Part shown: piece by piece, positions 50,067 to 58,053 of the stretch
Position numbering within the stretch: position 1 is the first letter of the stretch
How the letters are laid out: every line of letters begins with the position of its first letter
Source of the DNA: Pseudomonas sihuiensis
GTDB lineage: Bacteria > Pseudomonadota > Gammaproteobacteria > Pseudomonadales > Pseudomonadaceae
Assembly: GCF_900106015.1 (NCBI RefSeq)
Contig: NZ_LT629797.1
Span: 4,154,001 to 4,218,000 of the forward strand
DNA: 64,000 nucleotides
Reading direction: 5' to 3'
Notes under the pieces: model-generated
Seen by the model: only the letters and a program-made list of their open reading frames with translations
The model's database searches: none
What the model was told of the DNA's origin: nothing
Program-made: the position numbers and the translations under genes

Positions 50067-50080
50067 CCTGACATGTCAGG
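50067..50080. promoter_or_regulatory. perfect 14-bp palindrome in the trpB-trpI gap
   Basis: CCTGACATGTCAGG lies 15 bp before the trpI start. A second palindrome, AATGGCGCCATT, occurs at 50017-50028. In pseudomonads TrpI binds this intergenic region with indoleglycerol phosphate to activate trpBA and repress itself. Either palindrome could be part of that control; I cannot match them to a known site by eye. Confidence 0.45.
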
Positions 50081-50095
50081 AAAAGTCACAAGTCA

Positions 50096-50983
50096 ATGAG
50101 CCGAGAACTGCCCCCGCTGAATGCCCTGCGCGCCTTTGAGGCCGCCGCTCGTCTGCAGAGTGTCAGCCGTGCGGGCGAGGAGCTGCATGTTACCCATGGT
50201 GCGATCAGCCGGCAGATTCGTGCATTGGAAGAACAGCTTGGGGTCAGCCTGTTCGACAAGGATGGTCGCGGCGTGAAACTCACCGATGCCGGCATGCGCC
50301 TGCGTGATGCGGCAAGCGATGCCTTCGAGCGCCTGCGTGGCGTCTGTGCCGAGCTGCGCCAGCGCCAGGACGATGCACCCTTCGTCCTCGGTTGCCCCGG
50401 CAGCCTGCTGGCACGCTGGTTTATCCCGCGTCTGGATCGCCTCAATCGCGAGTTACCGGAACTGCGCCTGCAGTTATCCGCCAGTGAGGGCGAACTGGAC
50501 CCGCGTCGCCCTGGAGTGGATGCCACCCTGTGCTTCGCCAGCCCGCCCTGGCCGGTGGACATGCAGGTGTACGAGCTGGGCGTAGAGCGCATCGGCCCGG
50601 TGCTGAGCCCACGCTACGCCAGTTATGGGCAGCTCGGTTCGGCGCCGGCGGCCGCCTTGCTGGATGAGCCGCTGCTACATACCGCGTCGCGCCCCCAAGC
50701 CTGGCCGCAATGGGCCCTTGCGCAAGGGCTCGACTCGCACAAGCTGCAGCATGGGCAGGGCTTCGAACATCTCTACTATCTGCTGGAGGCCGCCGCGGCG
50801 GGCCTCGGTGTGGCTATAGCTCCGCAGATGCTGGTAGCCGACGACCTGGCCGATGGTCGCCTGGTCGCGCCTTGGGGCTTCGTCGAAACGTCGGCGCGCC
50901 TGGCGTTGTGGGTGCCTGGTCGCGCGCGGGACGGCCGCGCTCAGCAACTGGCGCGCTGGCTGGAGCGCGAGCTACGGGTTTAG
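50096..50983 (+). CDS. trpI: LysR-type activator of trpBA
   Basis: A 295-residue LysR regulator. Its winged helix (starting [20 protein letters not shown]) and gene position, divergent from trpBA, identify it as TrpI, which activates trpBA with indoleglycerol phosphate as inducer. The effector domain is complete. No SD is obvious before the ATG at 50096. The short intergenic gap with palindromes fits joint regulation of both genes. Confidence 0.95.
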   Translation: MSRELPPLNALRAFEAAARLQSVSRAGEELHVTHGAISRQIRALEEQLGVSLFDKDGRGVKLTDAGMRLRDAASDAFERLRGVCAELRQRQDDAPFVLGCPGSLLARWFIPRLDRLNRELPELRLQLSASEGELDPRRPGVDATLCFASPPWPVDMQVYELGVERIGPVLSPRYASYGQLGSAPAAALLDEPLLHTASRPQAWPQWALAQGLDSHKLQHGQGFEHLYYLLEAAAAGLGVAIAPQMLVADDLADGRLVAPWGFVETSARLALWVPGRARDGRAQQLARWLERELRV

Positions 50984-51049
50984 GTCATTTCGGGGGCGCG
51001 CTCTGGCTGCTGGTCTAGGCTGGTAGTAAAGCCACCGTGGAGCAATGAC

Positions 51050-51265
51050 ATGTCCAACCACCACACCTACAAGAAGATCGAGATCGTCGGCTCGTCCCGC
51101 ACCAGCATCGAGGAGGCCATCGAGAACGCCTTGGCCGAATGCGCCAAGAGCGTGCGCAACATGGACTGGTTCGAGGTCGTCGACACCCGTGGCCATATCG
51201 AGAATGGCAAGGTGGGTCACTACCAGGTCACGCTCAAGATTGGCTTTCGCTTGAGTGGTAGCTGA
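51050..51265 (+). CDS. dodecin
   Basis: A 71-residue flavin-binding dodecin, which assembles as a hollow dodecamer storing or buffering flavins. The sequence shows the family start YKKIEIVGSSRTSIEEAIEN and the central MDWFEVVDTRGHI segment that contains the flavin-stacking Trp (about residue 40). GGAG precedes the ATG. Its last 32 bp overlap the convergent epimerase gene. It is a stand-alone gene downstream of trpI. Confidence 0.93.
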   Translation: MSNHHTYKKIEIVGSSRTSIEEAIENALAECAKSVRNMDWFEVVDTRGHIENGKVGHYQVTLKIGFRLSGS

Positions 51266-52211
51266 TGCCCTGGGCGGCGAGGAAGGCGTAGAAGGCTTCG
51301 CGGCTTGAATAGCGCGGTTGGTAGCCGAATTCCTCCTTCAGGCGCTGGTTGGCCAGCACAGGTCGGTAGCGCAGAAAATCCAGCTGCTCCGGGCCGTACT
51401 GGCTCAGCCCCAGTGGTTTGAGCAGGCGCAGCGCGCCGCTGAGCAGCGGCGCCGGTAGCGGCCGGTAGGGTTTGCCGAGGATCTCGGCGATTTCCTTGAG
51501 GCCCAACGCGCCATCGCCGGCCAGGTTGTAGATGCCTTCGCGGTTCTTTTCCAGGCCCTGGCGGATGATGCCGACCACGTCCTGCTCCCAGATGAACACG
51601 AAACGGCTGCTGTGGCCGAGCACGCCCAGCACCGTGCGCTTCTTGAACAGGTCGCTGATCGGGTTGTTCAGGCGCTTGCCAAGGATGGTGCCGGGGCGCA
51701 GCACCAGTTGACGCAGCTGCGGATGTTCCTTGCGGTAGCGCGCCAACAGTTGTTCGATTTCCAGTTTGTGCTTGGCGTAGGCGAAATGTGGGTGGCCACG
51801 TAGCGGCTGATCTTCGTCGATCCATTCGGCATTGTCCGCGGCGTAGCCGTAAGCTGCACCGGAGCTGGTGAGCACCAGTTGGCGCACACCGTTGGCGAGT
51901 GCGCTATCGACCAGGCATTGGGTACCACCGACTTCGATGGCGTGCAGGTGGGCTTCGGTCATATCGCGTGGTGGGCGGATCACCGTGGCCAGATGGACGA
52001 TGGCATCCGGTTTCCAGCCGCTGATGCAGGCACGCACCTGCGCCGGGCGGCCCATGTCCAGTAGCACTGGCTCGACGTTGGCTTTCAGCCCTTGGCTGGC
52101 GAGGGGGCGGATGTCTGCGGCGATCAGTGTCCATTCAGGGTGCTGGATGGCCAGTTCGTCGAGCAGCTGATGGCCGATGAAGCCGGCAGCACCGGTGATC
52201 AGAACGCGCAT
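51234..52211 (-). CDS. NAD-dependent epimerase/dehydratase family protein
   Basis: An extended short-chain dehydrogenase (325 aa) with the NAD-binding GAAGFIG motif (residues 7-13) and a YAKHK catalytic segment near residue 145. Such proteins act on nucleotide sugars or related alcohols; the closest type is the broad NAD-dependent epimerase/dehydratase group and no substrate can be named. Its 3' end overlaps dodecin by 32 bp in antisense. Confidence 0.85.
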   Translation of the reverse strand: MRVLITGAAGFIGHQLLDELAIQHPEWTLIAADIRPLASQGLKANVEPVLLDMGRPAQVRACISGWKPDAIVHLATVIRPPRDMTEAHLHAIEVGGTQCLVDSALANGVRQLVLTSSGAAYGYAADNAEWIDEDQPLRGHPHFAYAKHKLEIEQLLARYRKEHPQLRQLVLRPGTILGKRLNNPISDLFKKRTVLGVLGHSSRFVFIWEQDVVGIIRQGLEKNREGIYNLAGDGALGLKEIAEILGKPYRPLPAPLLSGALRLLKPLGLSQYGPEQLDFLRYRPVLANQRLKEEFGYQPRYSSREAFYAFLAAQGISYHSSESQS

Positions 52212-52499
52212 GATTGCCTCCCGGCGGATACTGATGTCCGCCCTGGTCCGTTCAAATACCGGAAGAGCGCCGGTGCGACGGACGTGGCCCGTTGAGACGC
52301 AGGCCTTGTGATTATGGTTTTTACCGACGCCAGGCTAGGCAGACGACCGCCAGCTGACAATGGCAGAAGTCGCCAGCGGCCGTGGCGATTTACGCCAGGC
52401 GCACGGAGGCTGTGGTGCCGCGCACAGCCACGAGGGTTGCGGCTGGCCACAGAGGCGTGGATCAGGCAAGCTGGCCGCGCTTATTCAGGGAGGATAGTC

Positions 52500-53084
52500 A
52501 TGTTCAGGATGATGCTGGTGTTGTTCGTCGCGCTGTCGCTCGGCGGCTGCATCGACAACGAACCGCCACTTGCCGAGGAGCGCCGCCTGCTGCTCAGCGG
52601 TGAGGATTTCGCCGCTTACGAGGCGCCGGACGAAGGGCACTACGAGAAGCTGGTGACCTACGCTGCGCGCAGCATCGACCTCAGTTTTGAGAGCGAGGGC
52701 AGCGACTGGTTCTATCTCTACAGCGGTGTCTCTCTCTATCCGCGCGCCGCTGATGCGCTGATGACCAGTTATGCCGAGACGTTCGGCGCCTCGTTCGGCC
52801 TGCGTGACAGCGGGCTGGTGCAGCAGGATCTGCCGCTGGAAACCAAGCTGGCCAGTCGCGCCAGCCTCAAGCTGCTTACCCAGGACGGCGAGCCGGTGGG
52901 CAACCTGTTCTATGCCACGGTCGGCAACAAGTCGATGTTCACCATCTTCACCGGGGTGTATTTCGAGCAGCCCGAGGACTTCGAGGCGTTCATCGCGCCC
53001 AAGCTGCTGGCGTTGCGTGAATACCAGCACACCGATCCGTTGCTGAGCTGGGCGGGCGACAAGCTGGGGTTGGGTGCCGATTGA
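52500..53084 (+). CDS. predicted lipoprotein of unknown function
   Basis: A 194-residue protein with a lipoprotein signal peptide (MFRMMLVLFVALSLGGC, Cys17 as lipid anchor) and no recognised domain. I chose the ATG at 52500, which has AGGGAGGA in ribosome-binding position; the longer frame from 52308 lacks a signal peptide. I do not recognise a family. The 288-bp gap upstream (52212-52499) shows no other gene or clear repeat. It is convergent with the SpmA-SpmB-type gene. Confidence 0.8.
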   Translation: MFRMMLVLFVALSLGGCIDNEPPLAEERRLLLSGEDFAAYEAPDEGHYEKLVTYAARSIDLSFESEGSDWFYLYSGVSLYPRAADALMTSYAETFGASFGLRDSGLVQQDLPLETKLASRASLKLLTQDGEPVGNLFYATVGNKSMFTIFTGVYFEQPEDFEAFIAPKLLALREYQHTDPLLSWAGDKLGLGAD

Positions 53085-53105
53085 GCCGCCCCAGCGCGAA
53101 GATGA

Positions 53106-54335
53106 TCAGCCGAAGAACCAGTAGGTGACGGTGATCGCTGCGATCACTCCCGCCAGCTCCGCCAGCAGAGCGCAGCCGACGGCGTGGCGAGCACGTTGGA
53201 TACCCACTGCGCCGAAGTAAACCGCCAGCACGTAGAAAGTGGTTTCCGTGCTGCCCTGGACGGTTGCCGCGGCTAACGCTGGGAAGCTGTCCACGCCATG
53301 GGTCTGCATGGTCTCGATCAGCATGGCGCGCGCTGCACTGCCGGAGAACGGCTTGACCAGGGCGGTGGGCAGTGCATCGACGAAACGGGTGTCCCAGCCG
53401 AAGGTTTCCACCATCCAGCGGATGCCGTCGAGGCCGAACTCCAGGGCGCCGGAAGCCCGCAGCACGCCGATTGCGCAGAGCATCGCCACCAGATACGGCA
53501 GCAGGCTCTTGGCGATATCGAAGCCTTCGCGCGCGCCTTCGATGAACTGCTCGTAGACCTTGACCTTGCGCAGTGCGCCGACCACCAGGAAGGCCAGAAT
53601 CACGCCGAACAGGGTCAGGTTGCCGAGCAACGATGACAGCGCCGCCAGAGCGGTGGCGCTGAGGCCGGCGAGCAGGGCCATGAAGCCACCGAGCAGCAGC
53701 GCCCCTGGGATCAGGTAGGCCAGTACCACCGGATCCCACAGGCGCAGGCGCTGCATCAGCGCTACCGAGATCAGGCCGACAAGGGTCGAGGCACTGGTTG
53801 CCAGCAGGATGGGCAGGAACACCAGAGTCGGGTCGGCTGCACCCTGCTGGACGCGATACATGAAGATAGAGACCGGTAGTAGCGTCAGCGACGAGGCATT
53901 GAGCACCAGAAAGAGAATCTGCGCGTTGCTCGCGGTGAGCTTGTCCGGGTTCAGCTCCTGCAGACTGCGCATGGCCTTGAGGCCAATGGGCGTGGCGGCA
54001 TTGTCCAGACCCAGGCCGTTGGCGGCGAAGTTCATGGTGATCAGCCCGAGCGCCGGATGGCCGCGCGGCACTTCCGGCATCAGGCGCGCGAACAGTGGGC
54101 CCAGCACGCGCGCCAGGGCATCCACCAGGCCGGCTTGCTCGGCGATGCGCAGCAGGCCGAGCCACAGGGTCATGGTGCCGAACAGCAGCACCATCACTTC
54201 CACCGACAGCTTGGCCATGGCGAACAGGCTCTCGACCATGGCGCCGAACACCGCCGGGTCATCGCCGATTAGCCAGCGGGAGAAGCCCGCGACTGCTGCC
54301 ACCAGAAAAAAACTCAGCCACAGGCCATTGAGCAT
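53106..54335 (-). CDS. SpmA-SpmB-type fused nucleoside-recognition membrane protein
   Basis: A 409-residue inner-membrane protein that joins two 'nucleoside recognition' (gate) domains, found as separate SpmA and SpmB proteins in spore-formers. The first carries the conserved MNFAANGLGLDNAATPIG segment near residue 100. The second carries VKPFSGSAARAMLIE and a QGSTETTFYVLAVYFG segment near residue 370. Pseudomonads do not sporulate, so the role is unknown, probably transport. I chose the ATG at 54335; the frame is open to 54389. Confidence 0.85.
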   Translation of the reverse strand: MLNGLWLSFFLVAAVAGFSRWLIGDDPAVFGAMVESLFAMAKLSVEVMVLLFGTMTLWLGLLRIAEQAGLVDALARVLGPLFARLMPEVPRGHPALGLITMNFAANGLGLDNAATPIGLKAMRSLQELNPDKLTASNAQILFLVLNASSLTLLPVSIFMYRVQQGAADPTLVFLPILLATSASTLVGLISVALMQRLRLWDPVVLAYLIPGALLLGGFMALLAGLSATALAALSSLLGNLTLFGVILAFLVVGALRKVKVYEQFIEGAREGFDIAKSLLPYLVAMLCAIGVLRASGALEFGLDGIRWMVETFGWDTRFVDALPTALVKPFSGSAARAMLIETMQTHGVDSFPALAAATVQGSTETTFYVLAVYFGAVGIQRARHAVGCALLAELAGVIAAITVTYWFFG

Positions 54336-54466
54336 GCCGTACCCCCTCGTCGTTCTGGCGGGGGATGATAACGCGTCGCCCGATTCCATGGGACGTCCGG
54401 CAAACTGCCGTTACGCGGTTGTTCGGCGGTCAGTTCGCTCCCAGCCTCGATAAGCGGGCACCATGC

Positions 54467-54928
54467 CTAGTACCAGTTGGGATCACTGCGCAGCTGTTCC
54501 ATCAGCATCTGCTGGACCTCCTCGTCCGGGTCGCCCAACCAGCGCAGGCTGGCGTGTTCACTGGGCGCGCGATCCTCGGGCAGGCCGTCGGGTACCTGCA
54601 CGTACAGCGCGTAGGCTTCGTCGTCTTCCCATTCGAAGGCGACATAGGCGCGCTGGCCGAAACATCTGTGCGCTTCGCAGACCTGGCCGACCAGGTAGCG
54701 ATCACTATCGGCTTCCACTGCCTGCATGGGGGTAGAAAGGCCGCTGAGATTGATCAGCCAGTCCGGCAGGCGCTCTTCATCCTTTACCAGGTCCTGCCAG
54801 GCTTGGCGGTACTCGGTGTTGCTGGTGAGCAACTCGCCTGGATGGAAACTGGTGTCGCGGTCGGCGGCCTGAGCCGCCAGGGCGCCGCCCATCAGCAGGG
54901 CGGCGGCAATGGCGTGAATCGACTGCAT
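54467..54928 (-). CDS. Ivy-type lysozyme inhibitor
   Basis: A 153-residue secreted protein with a signal peptide (cleavage near AAQA-AD, about residue 22). The cysteine-bounded loop CEAHRC at residues 84-89 resembles the inhibitory CKPHDC loop of Ivy (inhibitor of vertebrate lysozyme), followed by a typical YVAF strand. It would protect periplasmic peptidoglycan against C-type lysozyme. The loop keeps the central His but not the exact residues of the classical loop, so inhibition is likely but unproven. Confidence 0.8.
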   Translation of the reverse strand: MQSIHAIAAALLMGGALAAQAADRDTSFHPGELLTSNTEYRQAWQDLVKDEERLPDWLINLSGLSTPMQAVEADSDRYLVGQVCEAHRCFGQRAYVAFEWEDDEAYALYVQVPDGLPEDRAPSEHASLRWLGDPDEEVQQMLMEQLRSDPNWY

Positions 54929-54938
54929 CTATCTCTCC

Positions 54939-55103
54939 CTAAAGACGCGGGCGGCGGCCCATGACGAACGAGACGATGAACAGCACCAGGAACACCACGA
55001 ATAGGATCTTGGCGATACCAGCAGCGGTGCCGGCGATACCACCGAAGCCCAGTACTGCGGCGATGATGGCGATGATCAGGAAAGTGACTGCCCAACTAAG
55101 CAT
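54939..55103 (-). CDS. DUF1328 (YtjA-type) small membrane protein
   Basis: A 54-residue protein with two hydrophobic helices, matching the DUF1328 family ([20 protein letters not shown] and a second helix, ending in RRPRL). I chose the ATG at 55103, preceded by GGAGAAA. The function is unknown; homologues are often stress-induced. It lies 10 bp upstream of the Ivy-type gene and 19 bp after a second tiny gene, so the three probably share a transcript. Confidence 0.88.
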   Translation of the reverse strand: MLSWAVTFLIIAIIAAVLGFGGIAGTAAGIAKILFVVFLVLFIVSFVMGRRPRL

Positions 55104-55122
55104 GATGTTTCTCCTCGATGGA

Positions 55123-55320
55123 TCAGTGGGTAATGGCCCAGGCAGGCCAGGGGTCTTGCGCGTTGCTCGGGTCCAGAGGCTGGGGCGCAGCGCCCGTGGG
55201 CAGCTCCAGCTCGGCGGTATTGCGGCTCGCGCACAGGGTCTGGCCAATCAGTACAACGCTGGCGAGCGTCAGGCTGAGCAGAAGCAGCAAGGTGGCGAGC
55301 ACCAGAGCAACTATCCACAT
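55123..55320 (-). CDS. small single-helix membrane protein
   Basis: A 65-residue protein with one N-terminal transmembrane helix (about residues 2-27) and a short polar tail. The ATG at 55320 has AGGAG 7 nt upstream, which supports a real gene. I do not recognise a family. It is first in a run of three co-directional minus-strand genes with the DUF1328 and Ivy-type genes, a set that looks like a small envelope-stress unit. The function is unknown. Confidence 0.65.
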   Translation of the reverse strand: MWIVALVLATLLLLLSLTLASVVLIGQTLCASRNTAELELPTGAAPQPLDPSNAQDPWPAWAITH

Positions 55321-55682
55321 GGCGATTCTCCTGTTGCGTTGGAGGCGGATGGCGCGCTATCCGTCTCTTCCTTGTTCTGTATTGCAACCGGTGCATGACC
55401 GGTCACTCACTGGGAACGTTGCATCACCCGTGCCAGACTTTTTATTTTTATAAAAGCCTTGTAAATCATTGGTTTGCGTTTTTATAAAGTCTTAGGAGGC
55501 AGGCATACTGCCCGAACGAGGTTTGCCCGGTCGTGCGTTTTGCCCGACCCCGCATGGGCTGTGACGTTTTACGCCCCGCCAGAGTGGTCGCTCGTCGACT
55601 GCACAGTCGGTATACTCGCTGCGCCCGTGTGCCATGCGGGTTCCGCGCCCAGAACAACAACCGCGCCGCGAGTCTCGAACCG

Positions 55683-56087
55683 ATGAACGACTACGAACAG
55701 GAAGACCCGATTCCCCAGGGTGACCTCGCCCTGCAGATCACTGCGTTGCCGCGCGAGACCAATGGTTTCGGTGATATCTACGGTGGCTGGCTGGTATCGC
55801 AGATGGATCTCGCCGGCACCGCGATGGCGAGCAAGGTCGCAGGTGGCCGCGTGGCGACCGTTGCCATCGATCGCATGGCCTTTCTGGTACCGGTATCGGT
55901 GGGCGCCCAGCTCTCGTTCTACACCCAGGCACTGGAGATCGGCCGCAGTTCGATTCAGATGATGGTCGAGGTGTGGAGCGACGATCCGCTGTCCAACGAG
56001 TGGCGCAAGGTCACCGAAGCGGTATTCGTGTTCGTCGCCATCGACGGCAGTGGTCGCACTCGTCCGGTCCCGCCGCGACGCGGTTGA
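55683..56087 (+). CDS. acyl-CoA thioesterase (hotdog fold, YciA type)
   Basis: A 134-residue hotdog-fold protein. The conserved TNGFGDIYGGWLVSQMDLAG segment (about 27-46) includes the catalytic Asp/His-type region of YciA-like acyl-CoA thioesterases. It should hydrolyse acyl-CoA in the cytosol. I chose the ATG at 55683; the frame is open upstream to 55533 without family residues. It is followed by a strong terminator shared with the convergent TRAP gene. Confidence 0.9.
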   Translation: MNDYEQEDPIPQGDLALQITALPRETNGFGDIYGGWLVSQMDLAGTAMASKVAGGRVATVAIDRMAFLVPVSVGAQLSFYTQALEIGRSSIQMMVEVWSDDPLSNEWRKVTEAVFVFVAIDGSGRTRPVPPRRG

Positions 56088-56121
56088 CGTTCACCCAGCG
56101 CAAACGCGAACTGCAGTAACG

Positions 56122-56148
56122 AAAACGCCGGCTAGAAGCCGGCGTTTT
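56122..56148. terminator. bidirectional terminator after the thioesterase gene
   Basis: AAAACGCCGGCT/AGCCGGCGTTTT with a 3-nt loop. It lies between convergent genes and has A and T runs on both strands. Confidence 0.92.
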
Positions 56149-56162
56149 GTTTTGCTGAGCGA

Positions 56163-57263
56163 TCAGCCGCGGATGTTGTAGATATCCTTCTCGTTGCTTT
56201 CCGCGTATTCGTACAGGCGCTTGAGGTAGGCCTTCTGGTGTTCCCACACCTTGGTTGCTGCCGGGTCGGCCGCTGCGCTGGCATCGACCACCTCGGCCGC
56301 CACTTCCTTCAGGCGGGCCAGGACTTCGTCCGGCAGGCGGCGAACTTCCACGCCGTCGGCCTTGAGTTGCTCCATGGCCTCCATGTTCTTGGCGTTGTAA
56401 TCGTCGAGCATGTCGCCGTTGACGTCACGAGCAGCAGCGCGAACGATGGCTTGCAGGTCCGGCGGCAGGGTTTCCCAGGCCTTGATGTTGACGTCCAGCT
56501 CGAACAGAACGCTCGGCTCCTGCCAGCCCGGGGTGTAGTAGTACTTGGCTGCTTTGTGCAGGCCGAGAGCCAGATCGTTGTATGGGCCGATCCACTCGGT
56601 GGCGTCGATGGCGCCAGTCTGCATGGCAGTGAAGATTTCACCGGCGGGCATGTTGACCACGGTGCCGCCCATCTTGGTCAGCACTTCGCCGCCCAGGCCC
56701 GGGGTACGCATCTTCAGGCCCTTGAAGTCGTCGACCGAGTTCATTTCCTTGTTGAACCAGCCAGCGGTCTGCACGCCGGTGTTGCCGCAGGCCATCGGCA
56801 GCACGCCGAAGGGTTTGTAGACCTCTTCCCACAGCTGCTGACCACCACCGCGGTGCAGCCAGGCGTTCATTTCCTGGGCGTTGGGGCCGAATGGCGAGGC
56901 GCAGAAGAACTGCGCAGCCGGGACCTTGCCTTTCCAGTAATACGGTGCGCCGTGACCCATCTCGGCGGTACCACGGGAGACTGCATCGAACACTTCCAGT
57001 GCCGGTACCAGTTCACCTGCTGCGTACACCTTGACCTTCAGGCGGCCGTTACTCATTTCCTCGACCAGCTTGGCGAAGCGCTCGGCCCCCACGCCGACGC
57101 CCGGAAAGTTCTTCGGCCAGGAGGTGACCATCTTCCAGTTGAAGGTTTGGGAACTCGAACCCTCTTGGGGTGCTGCGGCGCTCTTGGCATCTTCTTTACA
57201 GCCAGCCAGTGCGGTTGCTGCAAGGCCTACGCCCGCTGCGGCGAGTATGTCGCGACGTTTCAT
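56163..57263 (-). CDS. TRAP transporter solute-binding protein (DctP/TakP type)
   Basis: A 366-residue periplasmic receptor of a TRAP transporter. The N-terminus MKRRDILAAAGVGLAATALA combines a twin-arginine motif with a lipobox LAGC (Cys22), so it is probably exported by Tat and lipid-anchored. The DctP fold follows, with conserved VTSWPKNFPG and FNKEMNSVDDFKGLKMR segments. It resembles receptors for alpha-keto acids or lactate. It is divergent from the membrane subunit genes, an unusual split of the receptor from dctQM. Confidence 0.9.
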   Translation of the reverse strand: MKRRDILAAAGVGLAATALAGCKEDAKSAAAPQEGSSSQTFNWKMVTSWPKNFPGVGVGAERFAKLVEEMSNGRLKVKVYAAGELVPALEVFDAVSRGTAEMGHGAPYYWKGKVPAAQFFCASPFGPNAQEMNAWLHRGGGQQLWEEVYKPFGVLPMACGNTGVQTAGWFNKEMNSVDDFKGLKMRTPGLGGEVLTKMGGTVVNMPAGEIFTAMQTGAIDATEWIGPYNDLALGLHKAAKYYYTPGWQEPSVLFELDVNIKAWETLPPDLQAIVRAAARDVNGDMLDDYNAKNMEAMEQLKADGVEVRRLPDEVLARLKEVAAEVVDASAAADPAATKVWEHQKAYLKRLYEYAESNEKDIYNIRG

Positions 57264-57361
57264 GCAATGCTCCTTCTTGTTGTATTGGTCTTACCACGGG
57301 ATCGCCGAAGGTAGACCGGGCGTGAATAACATAGGGGGTCGTGACCTACAAGCCTAGCTAA

Positions 57362-57377
57362 TACGACTAAAGTTGTA
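57362..57377. promoter_or_regulatory. candidate operator between the TRAP receptor and permease genes
   Basis: TACGACT-AA-AGTTGTA is an inverted repeat of 7-bp arms with one mismatch, in the middle of the 244-bp divergent gap. It resembles the short two-arm sites bound by NarL/LuxR-type regulators. No such regulator gene lies nearby. The rest of the gap holds no gene. Confidence 0.4.
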
Positions 57378-57507
57378 CGGGCATTGCTGCATTACCAGTA
57401 GCCTGCCTAGAATCGCCGGCCTGCGGCTCACAAGGACGCGGGCGGCGTGACGTGCAGCCAACCGGCTTGCTGTCCTGTCTCCTACTCATAACGATAAAGG
57501 ACTCACT

Positions 57508-58053
57508 ATGTCCGACAAGCCTTCATTTCCCCTAGCTCTTGCATATCTGATCGATGCGCTCAACAGCTGGTTCGGCAAGGCCTGCGCCTGGCTGACGGTA
57601 TTCTTGGTGATCGGTACCACCATCGTCGTGGTACTGCGTTACGGTTTCGGTATCGGCGCGACAGCCCTGCAGGAGGCGGTGCTTTACGCTCACGCACTGG
57701 TGTTCATGGGCGCAGCGTCCTGGGTGCTGCAGCGCAACGGTCACGTGCGCGTGGATATCTTCTACCAGAAGTTCAGCGGCCGCCGTCAGGCGCTGGTGGA
57801 GATTTTCGGTAACCTGCTGTTCCTGCTGCCGGTCGCGCTGTTTCTCGGTTGGGCCAGCTGGGACTACGTCAGCAATGCCTGGTCGACCTTCGAAGCCTCC
57901 AGCGAGTCTGGCGGGCTGAAATTCGTCTACCTGCAGAAAAGCATCATCCTGGTACTGGTCATCAGCCTGGTACTGCAAGGTATTTCCAATCTGATCAAGG
58001 CGCTCTACGTCTTCAGCGGTCGCCTGCCGGCTCCGGAGGTGAAACATGGCTGA
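57508..58053 (+). CDS. TRAP transporter small permease subunit
   Basis: The DctQ-type subunit, a 181-residue inner-membrane protein with four hydrophobic helices, which bridges the solute receptor and the large channel. AAAGGA precedes the ATG. The next gene overlaps it by 8 bp, so both are translated together. It lacks specificity information; the substrate follows from the receptor encoded on the other side of the gap. Confidence 0.92.
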   Translation: MSDKPSFPLALAYLIDALNSWFGKACAWLTVFLVIGTTIVVVLRYGFGIGATALQEAVLYAHALVFMGAASWVLQRNGHVRVDIFYQKFSGRRQALVEIFGNLLFLLPVALFLGWASWDYVSNAWSTFEASSESGGLKFVYLQKSIILVLVISLVLQGISNLIKALYVFSGRLPAPEVKHG

